From: an uncultured Clostridia bacterium
GTDB taxonomy: Bacteria; Bacillota; Clostridia; Oscillospirales; Ruminococcaceae
DNA: 64,000 bases
Direction: 5' to 3'
NCBI GenBank assembly: GCA_947389015.1
Contig: CANDVA010000008.1
Coordinates: forward strand, 55,996-119,995
The stretch's first letter is position 1. Every line of letters begins with the position of its first letter. Both the position numbers and the translations under genes were made by a program. Below the pieces are notes generated by a model. It did no database searches. It was not told the DNA's origin and worked only from the letters and a program-made list of their open reading frames with translations. This document shows positions 57,181-64,000 of this stretch, in pieces.

Positions 57181-59028
57181 ATGGCTAAGATCATTGGTAT
57201 TGACTTGGGTACGACTAATAGCTGCGTATCCGTTATCGAGGGCGGCGAGCCTGTTGTTATCACGAATTCCGAGGGCAGCAGAACCACTCCGTCGGTAGTT
57301 GCGTTCACAAAGGACGGCGAGCGCCTTGTAGGTCAGCTCGCGAAGAATCAGGCTGTACAGAATCCCGACAAGACGGTTATTTCCATTAAGCGTCACATGG
57401 GTTCGGACTATAAAGTCGACATCGACGGCAAGAAGTACACGCCGCAGGAAATATCCGCGATGATACTTCAGAAGCTCAAGGGCGACGCGGAGGCGTATCT
57501 CGGCGAAAAGGTAACGGACGCGGTAATCACCGTTCCCGCTTACTTCACCGACTCGCAGCGTCAGGCTACCAAGGACGCTGGTCAGATCGCGGGTCTGAAC
57601 GTTCAGCGTATCATCAACGAGCCGACGGCGGCGGCGCTCGCTTACGGCGTTGACAAGGAAGAGGATCAGAATATCGTCGTGTATGACCTCGGCGGCGGTA
57701 CGTTCGATGTTTCCGTCATCAATATCGGCGACGGCGTTCAGGAGGTTCTCGCGACCGCGGGCAACAACCACCTCGGCGGCGACGATTTCGACCAGAGAAT
57801 TATTGATTTCCTGAGAGAGGAATTCAGGAAGTCCGACGGTATCGATCTTAACAACGATAAGTTTGCTATGCAGAGATTGAAGGACGAGGCTGAAAAGGCG
57901 AAGATCGCGCTTTCCAACTCCACAACCGTAAACATCTCCATTCCGTATATCACCGCGGACGCCAACGGTCCCAAGCACTTGAACGTTACGCTCTCCAGAG
58001 CTAAGTTCAACGACCTCACGGCTGATCTTGTCGAGGCTACTATGGGTCCGCTCAAGCAGGCGATATCCGATTCGGGTCTTGATAAGAATGAGATCCACAA
58101 GATACTGCTTGTCGGCGGTTCCACGAGAATTCCCGCCGTTCAGGACGCCGTAAAGGGCTTCCTCGGCAAGGATCCGTTCAAGGGTATCAATCCCGACGAG
58201 TGCGTTGCTATAGGCGCGTCCATTCAGGGCGGCGTACTGAATAAGGAGGTACAGGGTATCGTACTGCTCGACGTTGCCCCGCTGTCGCTCGGTATCGAGA
58301 CCGCGGGCGGCGTATGCACGAGAATGATCGAGCGCAACACCACGATCCCGACCAAGGAGAGCAGAGTGTTCACGACCTACGCGGACAATCAGCCGTCCGT
58401 TGACGTCAACGTACTTCAGGGCGAGCGCGAGTTCGCCAAGGACAATAAGTCTATCGGCAACTTCCGTCTTGACGGTATCGCTCCCGCTCCCCGCGGCATA
58501 CCGCAGATCGAGGTAACGTTCGACATCGACGCGAACGGTATCGTAAACGTATCTGCAAAGGATCTCGGCACGGGCAAGGAGCAACATATCTCCATCACCG
58601 CGTCCACCAACATGAGCAAGGAAGATATTGATAAGGCGGTCAAGGAGGCCGAGGCGTTCGCAGCAGAGGACAAGAAGCGCAAGGAGGACGTTGACACGCG
58701 CAACGAGGCGGACTCCATGGTTTACCAGATGAAGAAGTCGATGACCGAGTTCGGCGATAAGGTGACCGCCGAGGACAAGGAAAAGGTAGAGCCGAAGATC
58801 GCGGCTCTCGAAGAAGCGCTCAAGGGCACGGATATCGAGGCTGTCAAGAAAGCCAAGGAGGAGCTGCAGACCGCGTTCTACGAGGTTGCGGGCAAGGTAT
58901 ATCAGGCGAACGGCGGCAATCCCGAGGATATGGCGGGCGCTGCGGGTGCCGCGGGCGCCGCTCCCGGTTCTTCCGATAACGGCGGTAACGACGACGGCGC
59001 GGTAGACGTTGAATTCACCGAGAAGTAA
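57181..59028 (+). CDS. dnaK: Molecular chaperone DnaK
   Basis: 615-residue Hsp70. Phosphate 1 motif [14 protein letters not shown], the Gram-positive form without the ~24-residue N-terminal insertion, [26 protein letters not shown] and [11 protein letters not shown] in the ATPase domain; substrate domain with the conserved hydrophobic linker [14 protein letters not shown]. The C-terminal tail is Gly/Ala-rich and acidic. Start after AGGAGGAA. Confidence 0.98.
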   Translation: MAKIIGIDLGTTNSCVSVIEGGEPVVITNSEGSRTTPSVVAFTKDGERLVGQLAKNQAVQNPDKTVISIKRHMGSDYKVDIDGKKYTPQEISAMILQKLKGDAEAYLGEKVTDAVITVPAYFTDSQRQATKDAGQIAGLNVQRIINEPTAAALAYGVDKEEDQNIVVYDLGGGTFDVSVINIGDGVQEVLATAGNNHLGGDDFDQRIIDFLREEFRKSDGIDLNNDKFAMQRLKDEAEKAKIALSNSTTVNISIPYITADANGPKHLNVTLSRAKFNDLTADLVEATMGPLKQAISDSGLDKNEIHKILLVGGSTRIPAVQDAVKGFLGKDPFKGINPDECVAIGASIQGGVLNKEVQGIVLLDVAPLSLGIETAGGVCTRMIERNTTIPTKESRVFTTYADNQPSVDVNVLQGEREFAKDNKSIGNFRLDGIAPAPRGIPQIEVTFDIDANGIVNVSAKDLGTGKEQHISITASTNMSKEDIDKAVKEAEAFAAEDKKRKEDVDTRNEADSMVYQMKKSMTEFGDKVTAEDKEKVEPKIAALEEALKGTDIEAVKKAKEELQTAFYEVAGKVYQANGGNPEDMAGAAGAAGAAPGSSDNGGNDDGAVDVEFTEK

Positions 59029-59044
59029 TTCAGTAATTTGGCGG

Positions 59045-59070
59045 TACACCGTGTACTTTCACACGGTGTA
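59045..59070 (+). terminator. Hairpin between dnaK and the DUF4241 gene
   Basis: Ten-base-pair perfect stem TACACCGTGT with ACACGGTGTA and a six-base loop, without a T run; more likely an mRNA processing or stability element than a full terminator. Confidence 0.6.
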
Positions 59071-59094
59071 TTTGCCGATTTTGAAAGGTTTTAT

Positions 59095-60150
59095 ATGAAC
59101 GATAAACAGAAAGATATCGCGCAAAAGGCTCTGTGTGATTGGCTCGCCGAACGGGAGGAAACGGACGGCAAGTCGCCGAAGAAGATCGAATTCGCGTTTG
59201 CGATAAGGGACGAGCAGAACAATAACAGGATCTTTTTCGTGTTCAGGTTCAAAAAGGGCGCGTTCGGAAAGTATTTTATCGGTATCGCGGGAGGCTTCGA
59301 GGACGAAGAGAGCACCGATTGCAGCGCGGTTTTCAGCGGGTTTGACGAGTTTCCGTCCGACAAGGACGAGGCGATAGAATTGGCGTTTAAAATGGCGGAT
59401 TTTATTGTTCACTTCAATGCAAAGGAAAAAATTCAGGCGGTATTCGAGCAGAATCTGAAGTACATCAGTCGATCCGAGGTCGACGCGGAGAAGATCGCGC
59501 GGCAGTTCGTCAAGACAGAAACGCGGTTTTTTCTCACGGTGGGAACGGTGGACGTTCCGAGCGGCAAGGTCATCGTTGCCGATCCGCTGTGTTATATGTT
59601 CGGCGAGCACGTTATCGCGCCCGTACTTAAACGTGAGATCCCGAGGGGGAGTTATCCCGCGGATATCGCGATATGCCGCAATGAGAACGTCGGTATAAGA
59701 ATGTGTACGGCGCGGCTTAAGATAAAGGATACCGAAGCGGTGCGCTACGAGCTTGCGGAGTCCGAGGAGGAAACGGCTGCCGCCAAGTGCAGGGACGGCG
59801 TTATGCACGGCTTTCCCGTAGACGCGGGAATGATGTGCTTTATCGACGCGTGCGCGGCGAAGAATTACGCCGATTTTCTCGGTAAATGGCATAAGGAAAA
59901 CCCCGGAAAGAATCATTACGACGACTATTTCGCGGCGTTTTTCGCGGAAAGCGACAAGGAACTGCCCGCGTATCAGCGCGAGGGCGGCGACTTTATAGAG
60001 TGGACGAACCCCGACAGCGGCGAGCGAATGGTGCAGATAAGCTCGGGCTTCGGCGACGGATTTTATCAGAGCTATTGGGGCTTTGACGAGAGCGGTGAGG
60101 TATGCGAGCTTATCGTGCCTATGGTCGATCCCGATCTTTTTGATTATTAA
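59095..60150 (+). CDS. DUF4241-containing protein
   Basis: 351-residue protein. The N-terminal ~150 residues (IEFAFAIRDEQNNNRIFFVFRF and EDEESTDCSAVFSGF) are an unassigned domain. The C-terminal half matches DUF4241: GTVDVPSGKVIVADPLCYM, REIPRGSYPADIAI, HGFPVDAGMMCFIDA, and the end block SSGFGDGFYQSYWGFD followed by acidic residues. DUF4241 proteins are of unknown function and some occur in bacterial immunity or toxin contexts. Here the gene lies between dnaK and dnaJ with ATG 59095 after GAAAGG, so it is probably part of the heat-shock operon. Confidence 0.88.
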   Translation: MNDKQKDIAQKALCDWLAEREETDGKSPKKIEFAFAIRDEQNNNRIFFVFRFKKGAFGKYFIGIAGGFEDEESTDCSAVFSGFDEFPSDKDEAIELAFKMADFIVHFNAKEKIQAVFEQNLKYISRSEVDAEKIARQFVKTETRFFLTVGTVDVPSGKVIVADPLCYMFGEHVIAPVLKREIPRGSYPADIAICRNENVGIRMCTARLKIKDTEAVRYELAESEEETAAAKCRDGVMHGFPVDAGMMCFIDACAAKNYADFLGKWHKENPGKNHYDDYFAAFFAESDKELPAYQREGGDFIEWTNPDSGERMVQISSGFGDGFYQSYWGFDESGEVCELIVPMVDPDLFDY

Positions 60151-60241
60151 CGGCGGCGCGTTTTGGCGTGTTTGGCGAATGCCGGGTAATACGGGCGCAG
60201 AGAGCCGAAATTGCGGAGCATTTTAGATAGGAGACAAGGTT

Positions 60242-61396
60242 ATGGCAGAGAAAAGAGATTATTACGAGGTGCTCGGACTGCAAAAGGGCGCTTCGGACGC
60301 GGAAATAAAGAAAGCGTACCGCAAGCTTGCCAAGCAGTATCACCCCGATCTTAACCCCGACGATCCCGAGGCGGAGACGAAGTTCAAGGAGGTTAACGAG
60401 GCAAATCAGGTGCTTAGCGATCCCGAAAAGCGCGCGAAGTACGATCAGTTCGGTCACGCGGGCGTCGACCCGAGCTACGGCGGCGGAGCTAACTTCACGG
60501 GCGGTTTCGAGGGCGTTGACCTGGGCGATATATTCGCGGATATTTTCGGCGGCGGTATGGGCGGCTTCGGCGGAGGACGTTCGTCAAATCCGAACGCTCC
60601 GCGGCGCGGCGCGGATATCGCGGTGCAGCTCGAGATCGGGTTTATGGAGGCGTGCAAGGGCGTTTCGCATGATATCACGATCAACAGGACGGAGGACTGC
60701 CCCGAGTGTAACGGCTCTGGCGCAAAGGCGGGTACGAGCACAAAGACCTGTCCCGATTGTAAGGGCAGGGGCTACGTTACTGTTCAGCAGCGCAGTATGT
60801 TCGGTATGATGCAGTCGCAGAGACCGTGCTCGAAGTGCGGCGGAAAGGGCAAGATAATCGAAAGTCCGTGCGGAAAGTGCGGCGGCTCGGGCAAGACGAC
60901 AATGAAAAAGACCGTCTCCGTCAAGGTGCCCGCGGGTATCGACGACGGAATGACACTGAACGTCCGCGGACAGGGCAGCGTCGGCATGAACGGCGGACAG
61001 CGCGGCGACCTCAAGGTGCGTATCGCGGTGCGGAAGGACCCCGTTTTCGAGCGCGAGGATTACAATATCTGGATAGATTTCCCGATAACATACGCGCAGG
61101 CGGCGCTTGGCGCGGAGATAGAGGTGCCGACTATCGACGGCAAGGTGAGCTATAATGTCCCCGCGGGAACACAGCCCGGCACGGTGTTCAGGCTGCGCGG
61201 AAAGGGCGTTCAGAAGCTTCAGCGCTCCGAGGGCGACCGCGGCGACCAGATGGTCAGGATAAACGTCGAAGTACCCAAGAACCTCAACAAAAAGCAGAAA
61301 GAGGCTTTGCAGGCGTTCGAGGAAACGCTCGACGAGAAGAATTACGAGAAGCGCAGGTCGTTTTTTGACAAGATAAAGGATATGTTCAACAAGTAA
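60242..61396 (+). CDS. dnaJ: Chaperone protein DnaJ
   Basis: 384-residue Hsp40 class I. The J domain carries the HPD motif (34-36) and a Gly/Phe-rich region follows (about 75-110). The zinc domain has four CxxCxGxG repeats ([32 protein letters not shown]), then the C-terminal substrate-binding beta domains. Start after TAGGAGA. It stimulates the DnaK ATPase and completes the HrcA-regulated set. Confidence 0.97.
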   Translation: MAEKRDYYEVLGLQKGASDAEIKKAYRKLAKQYHPDLNPDDPEAETKFKEVNEANQVLSDPEKRAKYDQFGHAGVDPSYGGGANFTGGFEGVDLGDIFADIFGGGMGGFGGGRSSNPNAPRRGADIAVQLEIGFMEACKGVSHDITINRTEDCPECNGSGAKAGTSTKTCPDCKGRGYVTVQQRSMFGMMQSQRPCSKCGGKGKIIESPCGKCGGSGKTTMKKTVSVKVPAGIDDGMTLNVRGQGSVGMNGGQRGDLKVRIAVRKDPVFEREDYNIWIDFPITYAQAALGAEIEVPTIDGKVSYNVPAGTQPGTVFRLRGKGVQKLQRSEGDRGDQMVRINVEVPKNLNKKQKEALQAFEETLDEKNYEKRRSFFDKIKDMFNK

Positions 61397-61550
61397 TCGT
61401 GAAAGTTTGTAGCTCTCAACTTGCAGAATTGGCGAGTTTTTTCTTGGATAAGCCTTTAAAAAGTATTATTTCAAGCGGCAAACTGCATTTCATTGTGCAA
61501 AATGACGTAAAATCGGCACAAATTATTTTATAATTTGTGCAGTAAGTCAG

Positions 61551-61579
61551 TAGACAAAAGACGGATTTTCGGCTATAAT
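61551..61579 (+). promoter_or_regulatory. Promoter of the glutamine synthetase gene
   Basis: TAGACA, 17-base spacer, perfect TATAAT; the start would be near 61586, ten bases before the leader hairpin. Confidence 0.72.
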
Positions 61580-61595
61580 AGTAAATGTAAGAAAC

Positions 61596-61643
61596 AACGG
61601 CGTTTCGGGTACGGGATAACCGCGCTCAAAACGCCGTTTTTAT
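61596..61643 (+). terminator. Leader terminator/attenuator before glutamine synthetase
   Basis: Ten-base-pair stem (AACGGCGTTT with AAACGCCGTT) enclosing a 23-base GC-rich loop, followed by a T-rich run, between the promoter and the ribosome site. Within the loop CGG-GATAA-CCG can form an alternative hairpin. It could also end read-through from dnaJ. Confidence 0.7.
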
Positions 61644-61669
61644 TTTAAGAAATGTGGAGGAAAGGGACA

Positions 61670-63769
61670 ATGGAAGAGAAATTTAATGTGGTAGACCAGT
61701 TCGGTATCGACGTGTTCAACGAGGAGACGATGAAGCAGCGCCTGCCGAAGAATGTGTTCAAGACGCTGAAAAAGACCATAGCGGAGGGCAAGGAGCTTGA
61801 CAGCTCGATTTCCGACGTAGTGGCGGCGGCAATGAAGGATTGGGCGATAGAAAAGGGCGCGACGCATTATACGCACTGGTTCCAGCCGATGACGGGAATT
61901 ACCGCCGAGAAGCACGACAGCTTTATCTCGCCTATGGGCGACGGCACGGTCATCATGGAGTTCTCGGGCAAGGAGCTTATCAAGGGCGAGCCCGACGCGT
62001 CGAGTTTCCCGTCGGGCGGTATCAGAGCGACGTTTGAGGCGCGCGGTTACACTGCCTGGGACCCGACCTCCTACGCGTTCGTAAAGGAAGGCTCGCTGTA
62101 CATTCCCACCGCGTTCTATTCATACTCGGGCGAGGCGCTTGACAAGAAAACACCGCTGCTGCGCTCCATGGACGTGGTTTCGGACGCTGCTCTGCGTATT
62201 CTCCGCCTGTTCGGCAACGAGACCACAAAGCGCGTTGTCGCGACCGTCGGCGCGGAGCAGGAGTACTTCCTCGTCAACAAGGAGACCTACGACAAGAGAA
62301 AAGACCTTATTTTCACGGGCAGAACGCTGTTCGGCGCTCCCGCTCCCAAGGGTCAGGAGCTTGACGACCACTATTTCGGTTCGATAAAGGAGCGCGTTGC
62401 GGACTATATGAAGGATCTCGACGAGCATTTGTGGAAGCTCGGCATCACCTCCAAGACCAAGCATAACGAGGTCGCTCCGTCGCAGCACGAGAACGCGCCG
62501 ATCTTCGCGCCCGCAAACCTCGCGACCGACCAGAACCAGCTCACCATGGAGCTGATGAAGAAGATCGCTCTTGAGCACGGCTTGGTTTGCCTGCTGCACG
62601 AGAAGCCCTTTGCGGGTATCAACGGCTCGGGCAAGCACGACAACTGGAGCTTGTCCACCGACGACGGTCAGAACCTGCTCAATCCCGGGCGCTCGCCCAT
62701 GCAGAACGCGCAGTTCCTGACGTTCCTCGCGGCGATAATCAAGGCTGTCGACGAGTATTCCGACCTGCTCCGTCTGTCCGTGGCAAGCCCGGGCAACGAT
62801 CACCGTCTTGGCGCGAACGAAGCGCCTCCCGCTATCATCTCGATATTCCTTGGCGAGGAGCTTCAAGCGGTCGTAGACGCGCTTGTCGAGGGCAAGGAGT
62901 ACACGGGCGCGGGCAAGCAGATGTTCAACGTGGGCGTATCGTCACTGCCCGAGTTCCCGAAGGACAGCACCGACAGAAACAGGACCTCTCCGTTCGCGTT
63001 CACGGGCAACAAGTTCGAGTTCAGAATGGTAGGCTCTAACCTTAACGTTGCGGGTCCGAACACCATACTCAATACTATCGTTGCCAATTCGCTCACCGAG
63101 TTCGCGGACGAGCTGGAGGGCGTTGAAAAGGAGAACTTCAACGAGGCGCTCCACGATCTGCTTGTAAAGACCATTAAGGAGCACAAGCGCGTTATATTCA
63201 ACGGCAACGGCTACGGCGACGAATGGCCCGTAGAAGCCGAGAAGCGCGGACTGCTCAATCTGAAATCCACCGTTGACGCTATCCCGACGCTCACCGCTAA
63301 AAAGAACATAGACCTGTTCAAGAAATTCGGCGTGTACAGCGAGATCGAGCTGCACGCGAGACAGGAGATACTTCTCGAGAACTACTCCAAAGTAATTAAC
63401 ATAGAAGCGCTCACCGCAGCGGATATGGCAAAGACCGAGATTTTGCCCGCAGTCATGAAGTTCGCGAAGGACGTCTGCGATATCGCGGCGAGCAAGAAAG
63501 CGATAGGCGTTGAACCGACCGTCGAGACCGAAATGGCGCAGAAGGTCAACGAGCTTACGGTCGCGCTCAGCGACAAGGCTCACGCGCTGTCCGACGCGGT
63601 GGTAAAGGCGCAGTCTATCGACGGCGAGGAGGCTAAGGCGCGTTTCTATCACGACGAAGTATTCGCGGATATGCAAAGCCTGCGCGCGGTCGCAGACGAG
63701 CTGGAGACTATCGTCGGCGAGGAGTACTGGCCGTACCCCACCTACGACGAGCTGCTGTTCAACGTATAA
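61670..63769 (+). CDS. glnN: Glutamine synthetase type III
   Basis: 699-residue GSIII enzyme that makes glutamine from glutamate, ammonium and ATP; this long form is common in Bacteroidetes and ruminal Clostridia. Motifs: the N-terminal WFQPMTG segment, [22 protein letters not shown], the glutamate-binding [26 protein letters not shown], the ATP-site [17 protein letters not shown], and [16 protein letters not shown] 61670 follows GGAGGAAAGG. Expression is probably controlled at the leader hairpin. Confidence 0.97.
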   Translation: MEEKFNVVDQFGIDVFNEETMKQRLPKNVFKTLKKTIAEGKELDSSISDVVAAAMKDWAIEKGATHYTHWFQPMTGITAEKHDSFISPMGDGTVIMEFSGKELIKGEPDASSFPSGGIRATFEARGYTAWDPTSYAFVKEGSLYIPTAFYSYSGEALDKKTPLLRSMDVVSDAALRILRLFGNETTKRVVATVGAEQEYFLVNKETYDKRKDLIFTGRTLFGAPAPKGQELDDHYFGSIKERVADYMKDLDEHLWKLGITSKTKHNEVAPSQHENAPIFAPANLATDQNQLTMELMKKIALEHGLVCLLHEKPFAGINGSGKHDNWSLSTDDGQNLLNPGRSPMQNAQFLTFLAAIIKAVDEYSDLLRLSVASPGNDHRLGANEAPPAIISIFLGEELQAVVDALVEGKEYTGAGKQMFNVGVSSLPEFPKDSTDRNRTSPFAFTGNKFEFRMVGSNLNVAGPNTILNTIVANSLTEFADELEGVEKENFNEALHDLLVKTIKEHKRVIFNGNGYGDEWPVEAEKRGLLNLKSTVDAIPTLTAKKNIDLFKKFGVYSEIELHARQEILLENYSKVINIEALTAADMAKTEILPAVMKFAKDVCDIAASKKAIGVEPTVETEMAQKVNELTVALSDKAHALSDAVVKAQSIDGEEAKARFYHDEVFADMQSLRAVADELETIVGEEYWPYPTYDELLFNV

Positions 63770-63831
63770 GTCGGTCAAGGTTCGGCGGAATGCTGCCGGC
63801 TTTCGACCGGATATCCCGCTCCCTTTTCTTT

Positions 63832-63861
63832 GGGGCTGCCAATTTTGGCAGCCCCTTTTTT
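63832..63861 (+). terminator. Terminator after glutamine synthetase
   Basis: Ten-base-pair stem GGGGCTGCCA with TGGCAGCCCC and a T run. Confidence 0.92.
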
Positions 63862-63880
63862 GGCAGTAATAAATCGAGTG

Positions 63881-63956
63881 GGGGGGGCTCTGTATTGGGG
63901 GGGGGGGGGGGGGGCCCCCCCCCCCCCCCCCCCCCCCACCCAAAAAAAAAAAAAAA
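63881..63956. repeat. Homopolymer block (G, C and A runs)
   Basis: Eight G residues near 63880-63887, 18 G residues (63897-63914) directly followed by 23 C residues (63915-63937), then 15 A residues (63942-63956). It has no plausible biological role and looks like a sequencing or assembly artefact at a contig end. Confidence 0.85.
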
Positions 63957-64000
63957 GTGTATGGTTTTAAAGAAAAAGATGTTGTAGATTTTTTTTTGTT

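Noticed and set aside
57112..59049. A 645-codon open frame antisense to dnaK
   Set aside because: Long antisense frames opposite dnaK are a known artefact of its codon use. No ribosome site or domain is visible.
63790..63987. Short frame crossing the G/C/A homopolymers
   Set aside because: It encodes poly-Gly, poly-Pro and poly-Lys from the artefactual tail and overlaps the terminator.
1..64000. tRNA, rRNA, CRISPR arrays, known riboswitches and insertion sequences
   Set aside because: By reading the sequence I found no cloverleaf with a CCA end, no regularly spaced repeat array, no transposase and no recognised riboswitch core. A covariance-model scan would be decisive.

Overview
The window reads as a chromosomal segment of an anaerobic, low-to-moderate GC Firmicute of the Ruminococcaceae/Oscillospiraceae type, probably a gut or rumen Ruminococcus-like bacterium. 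The evidence is purine-rich Shine-Dalgarno sites, many TTGACA-17-TATAAT promoters, a GerW/YtfJ gene, a reverse rubrerythrin, a type III glutamine synthetase, a class I fumarase subunit, HrcA with a perfect CIRCE element, and clostridial-style fab/acc and glycolytic operons. No rRNA, tRNA, CRISPR array, IS element or prophage was recognised. The last ~120 bases are homopolymers that look like a damaged contig end.

Layout. 1-3617: cell-envelope/sporulation-type operon (DUF2953-like tail, ytfJ, D,D-carboxypeptidase, rluB, a small GNAT-like protein, a methyltransferase). 3815-6935: three-gene biotin-dependent carboxyl-transfer complex. 7217-10899: sugar ABC transporter with an upstream palindromic operator and a structured terminator between the binding protein and the permeases. 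11074-13653: small membrane protein, reverse rubrerythrin behind a palindromic operator, diguanylate cyclase, and a stand-alone NrdD-type glycyl-radical domain under tandem NrdR boxes. 13899-16876: ECF sigma factor with a large membrane-anchored partner. 17078-24203: SEDS protein, galactokinase, HflX, a SUKH-like protein, nadB-nadC and a YloV-like fragment. 24250-33248 (minus strand): a degenerate GGDEF-EAL receptor, a second ECF sigma/membrane partner pair, orphan fumarase alpha subunit, amidohydrolase, aroK-aroE-fabD. 33446-41611: fatty-acid synthesis operon fabH, [antitoxin-PIN toxin], fabG, fabF, accB, fabZ, accC, accD, accA, acpP. 41870-45122: EAL phosphodiesterase and an uncharacterised secreted/membrane gene trio. 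45299-49888: lower glycolysis (pgk, pentapeptide protein, tpiA, membrane protein, gpmI). 50125-55262: NhaC antiporter, bacteriohemerythrin, lipoprotein with two amidase-like domains, radical SAM protein, Uma2-type nuclease. 55543-61396: hrcA-grpE-dnaK-DUF4241-dnaJ. 61670-63769: glutamine synthetase III behind a leader terminator.

How it fits together. The fab/acc operon supplies malonyl-ACP and chain elongation but has no enoyl-ACP reductase in the window. The carboxyltransferase cluster and the glycolytic operon sit around the phosphoenolpyruvate/oxaloacetate/pyruvate node. One apparently active diguanylate cyclase, one EAL phosphodiesterase with a dead GGDEF, and one protein degenerate in both domains make up a small c-di-GMP circuit. 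The strongest unusual findings are the orphan glycyl-radical domain with NrdR boxes, the PIN toxin-antitoxin pair inside the fatty-acid operon, the ECF sigma factor coupled to an 807-residue ectodomain protein, and the uncharacterised proteins inserted in housekeeping operons.
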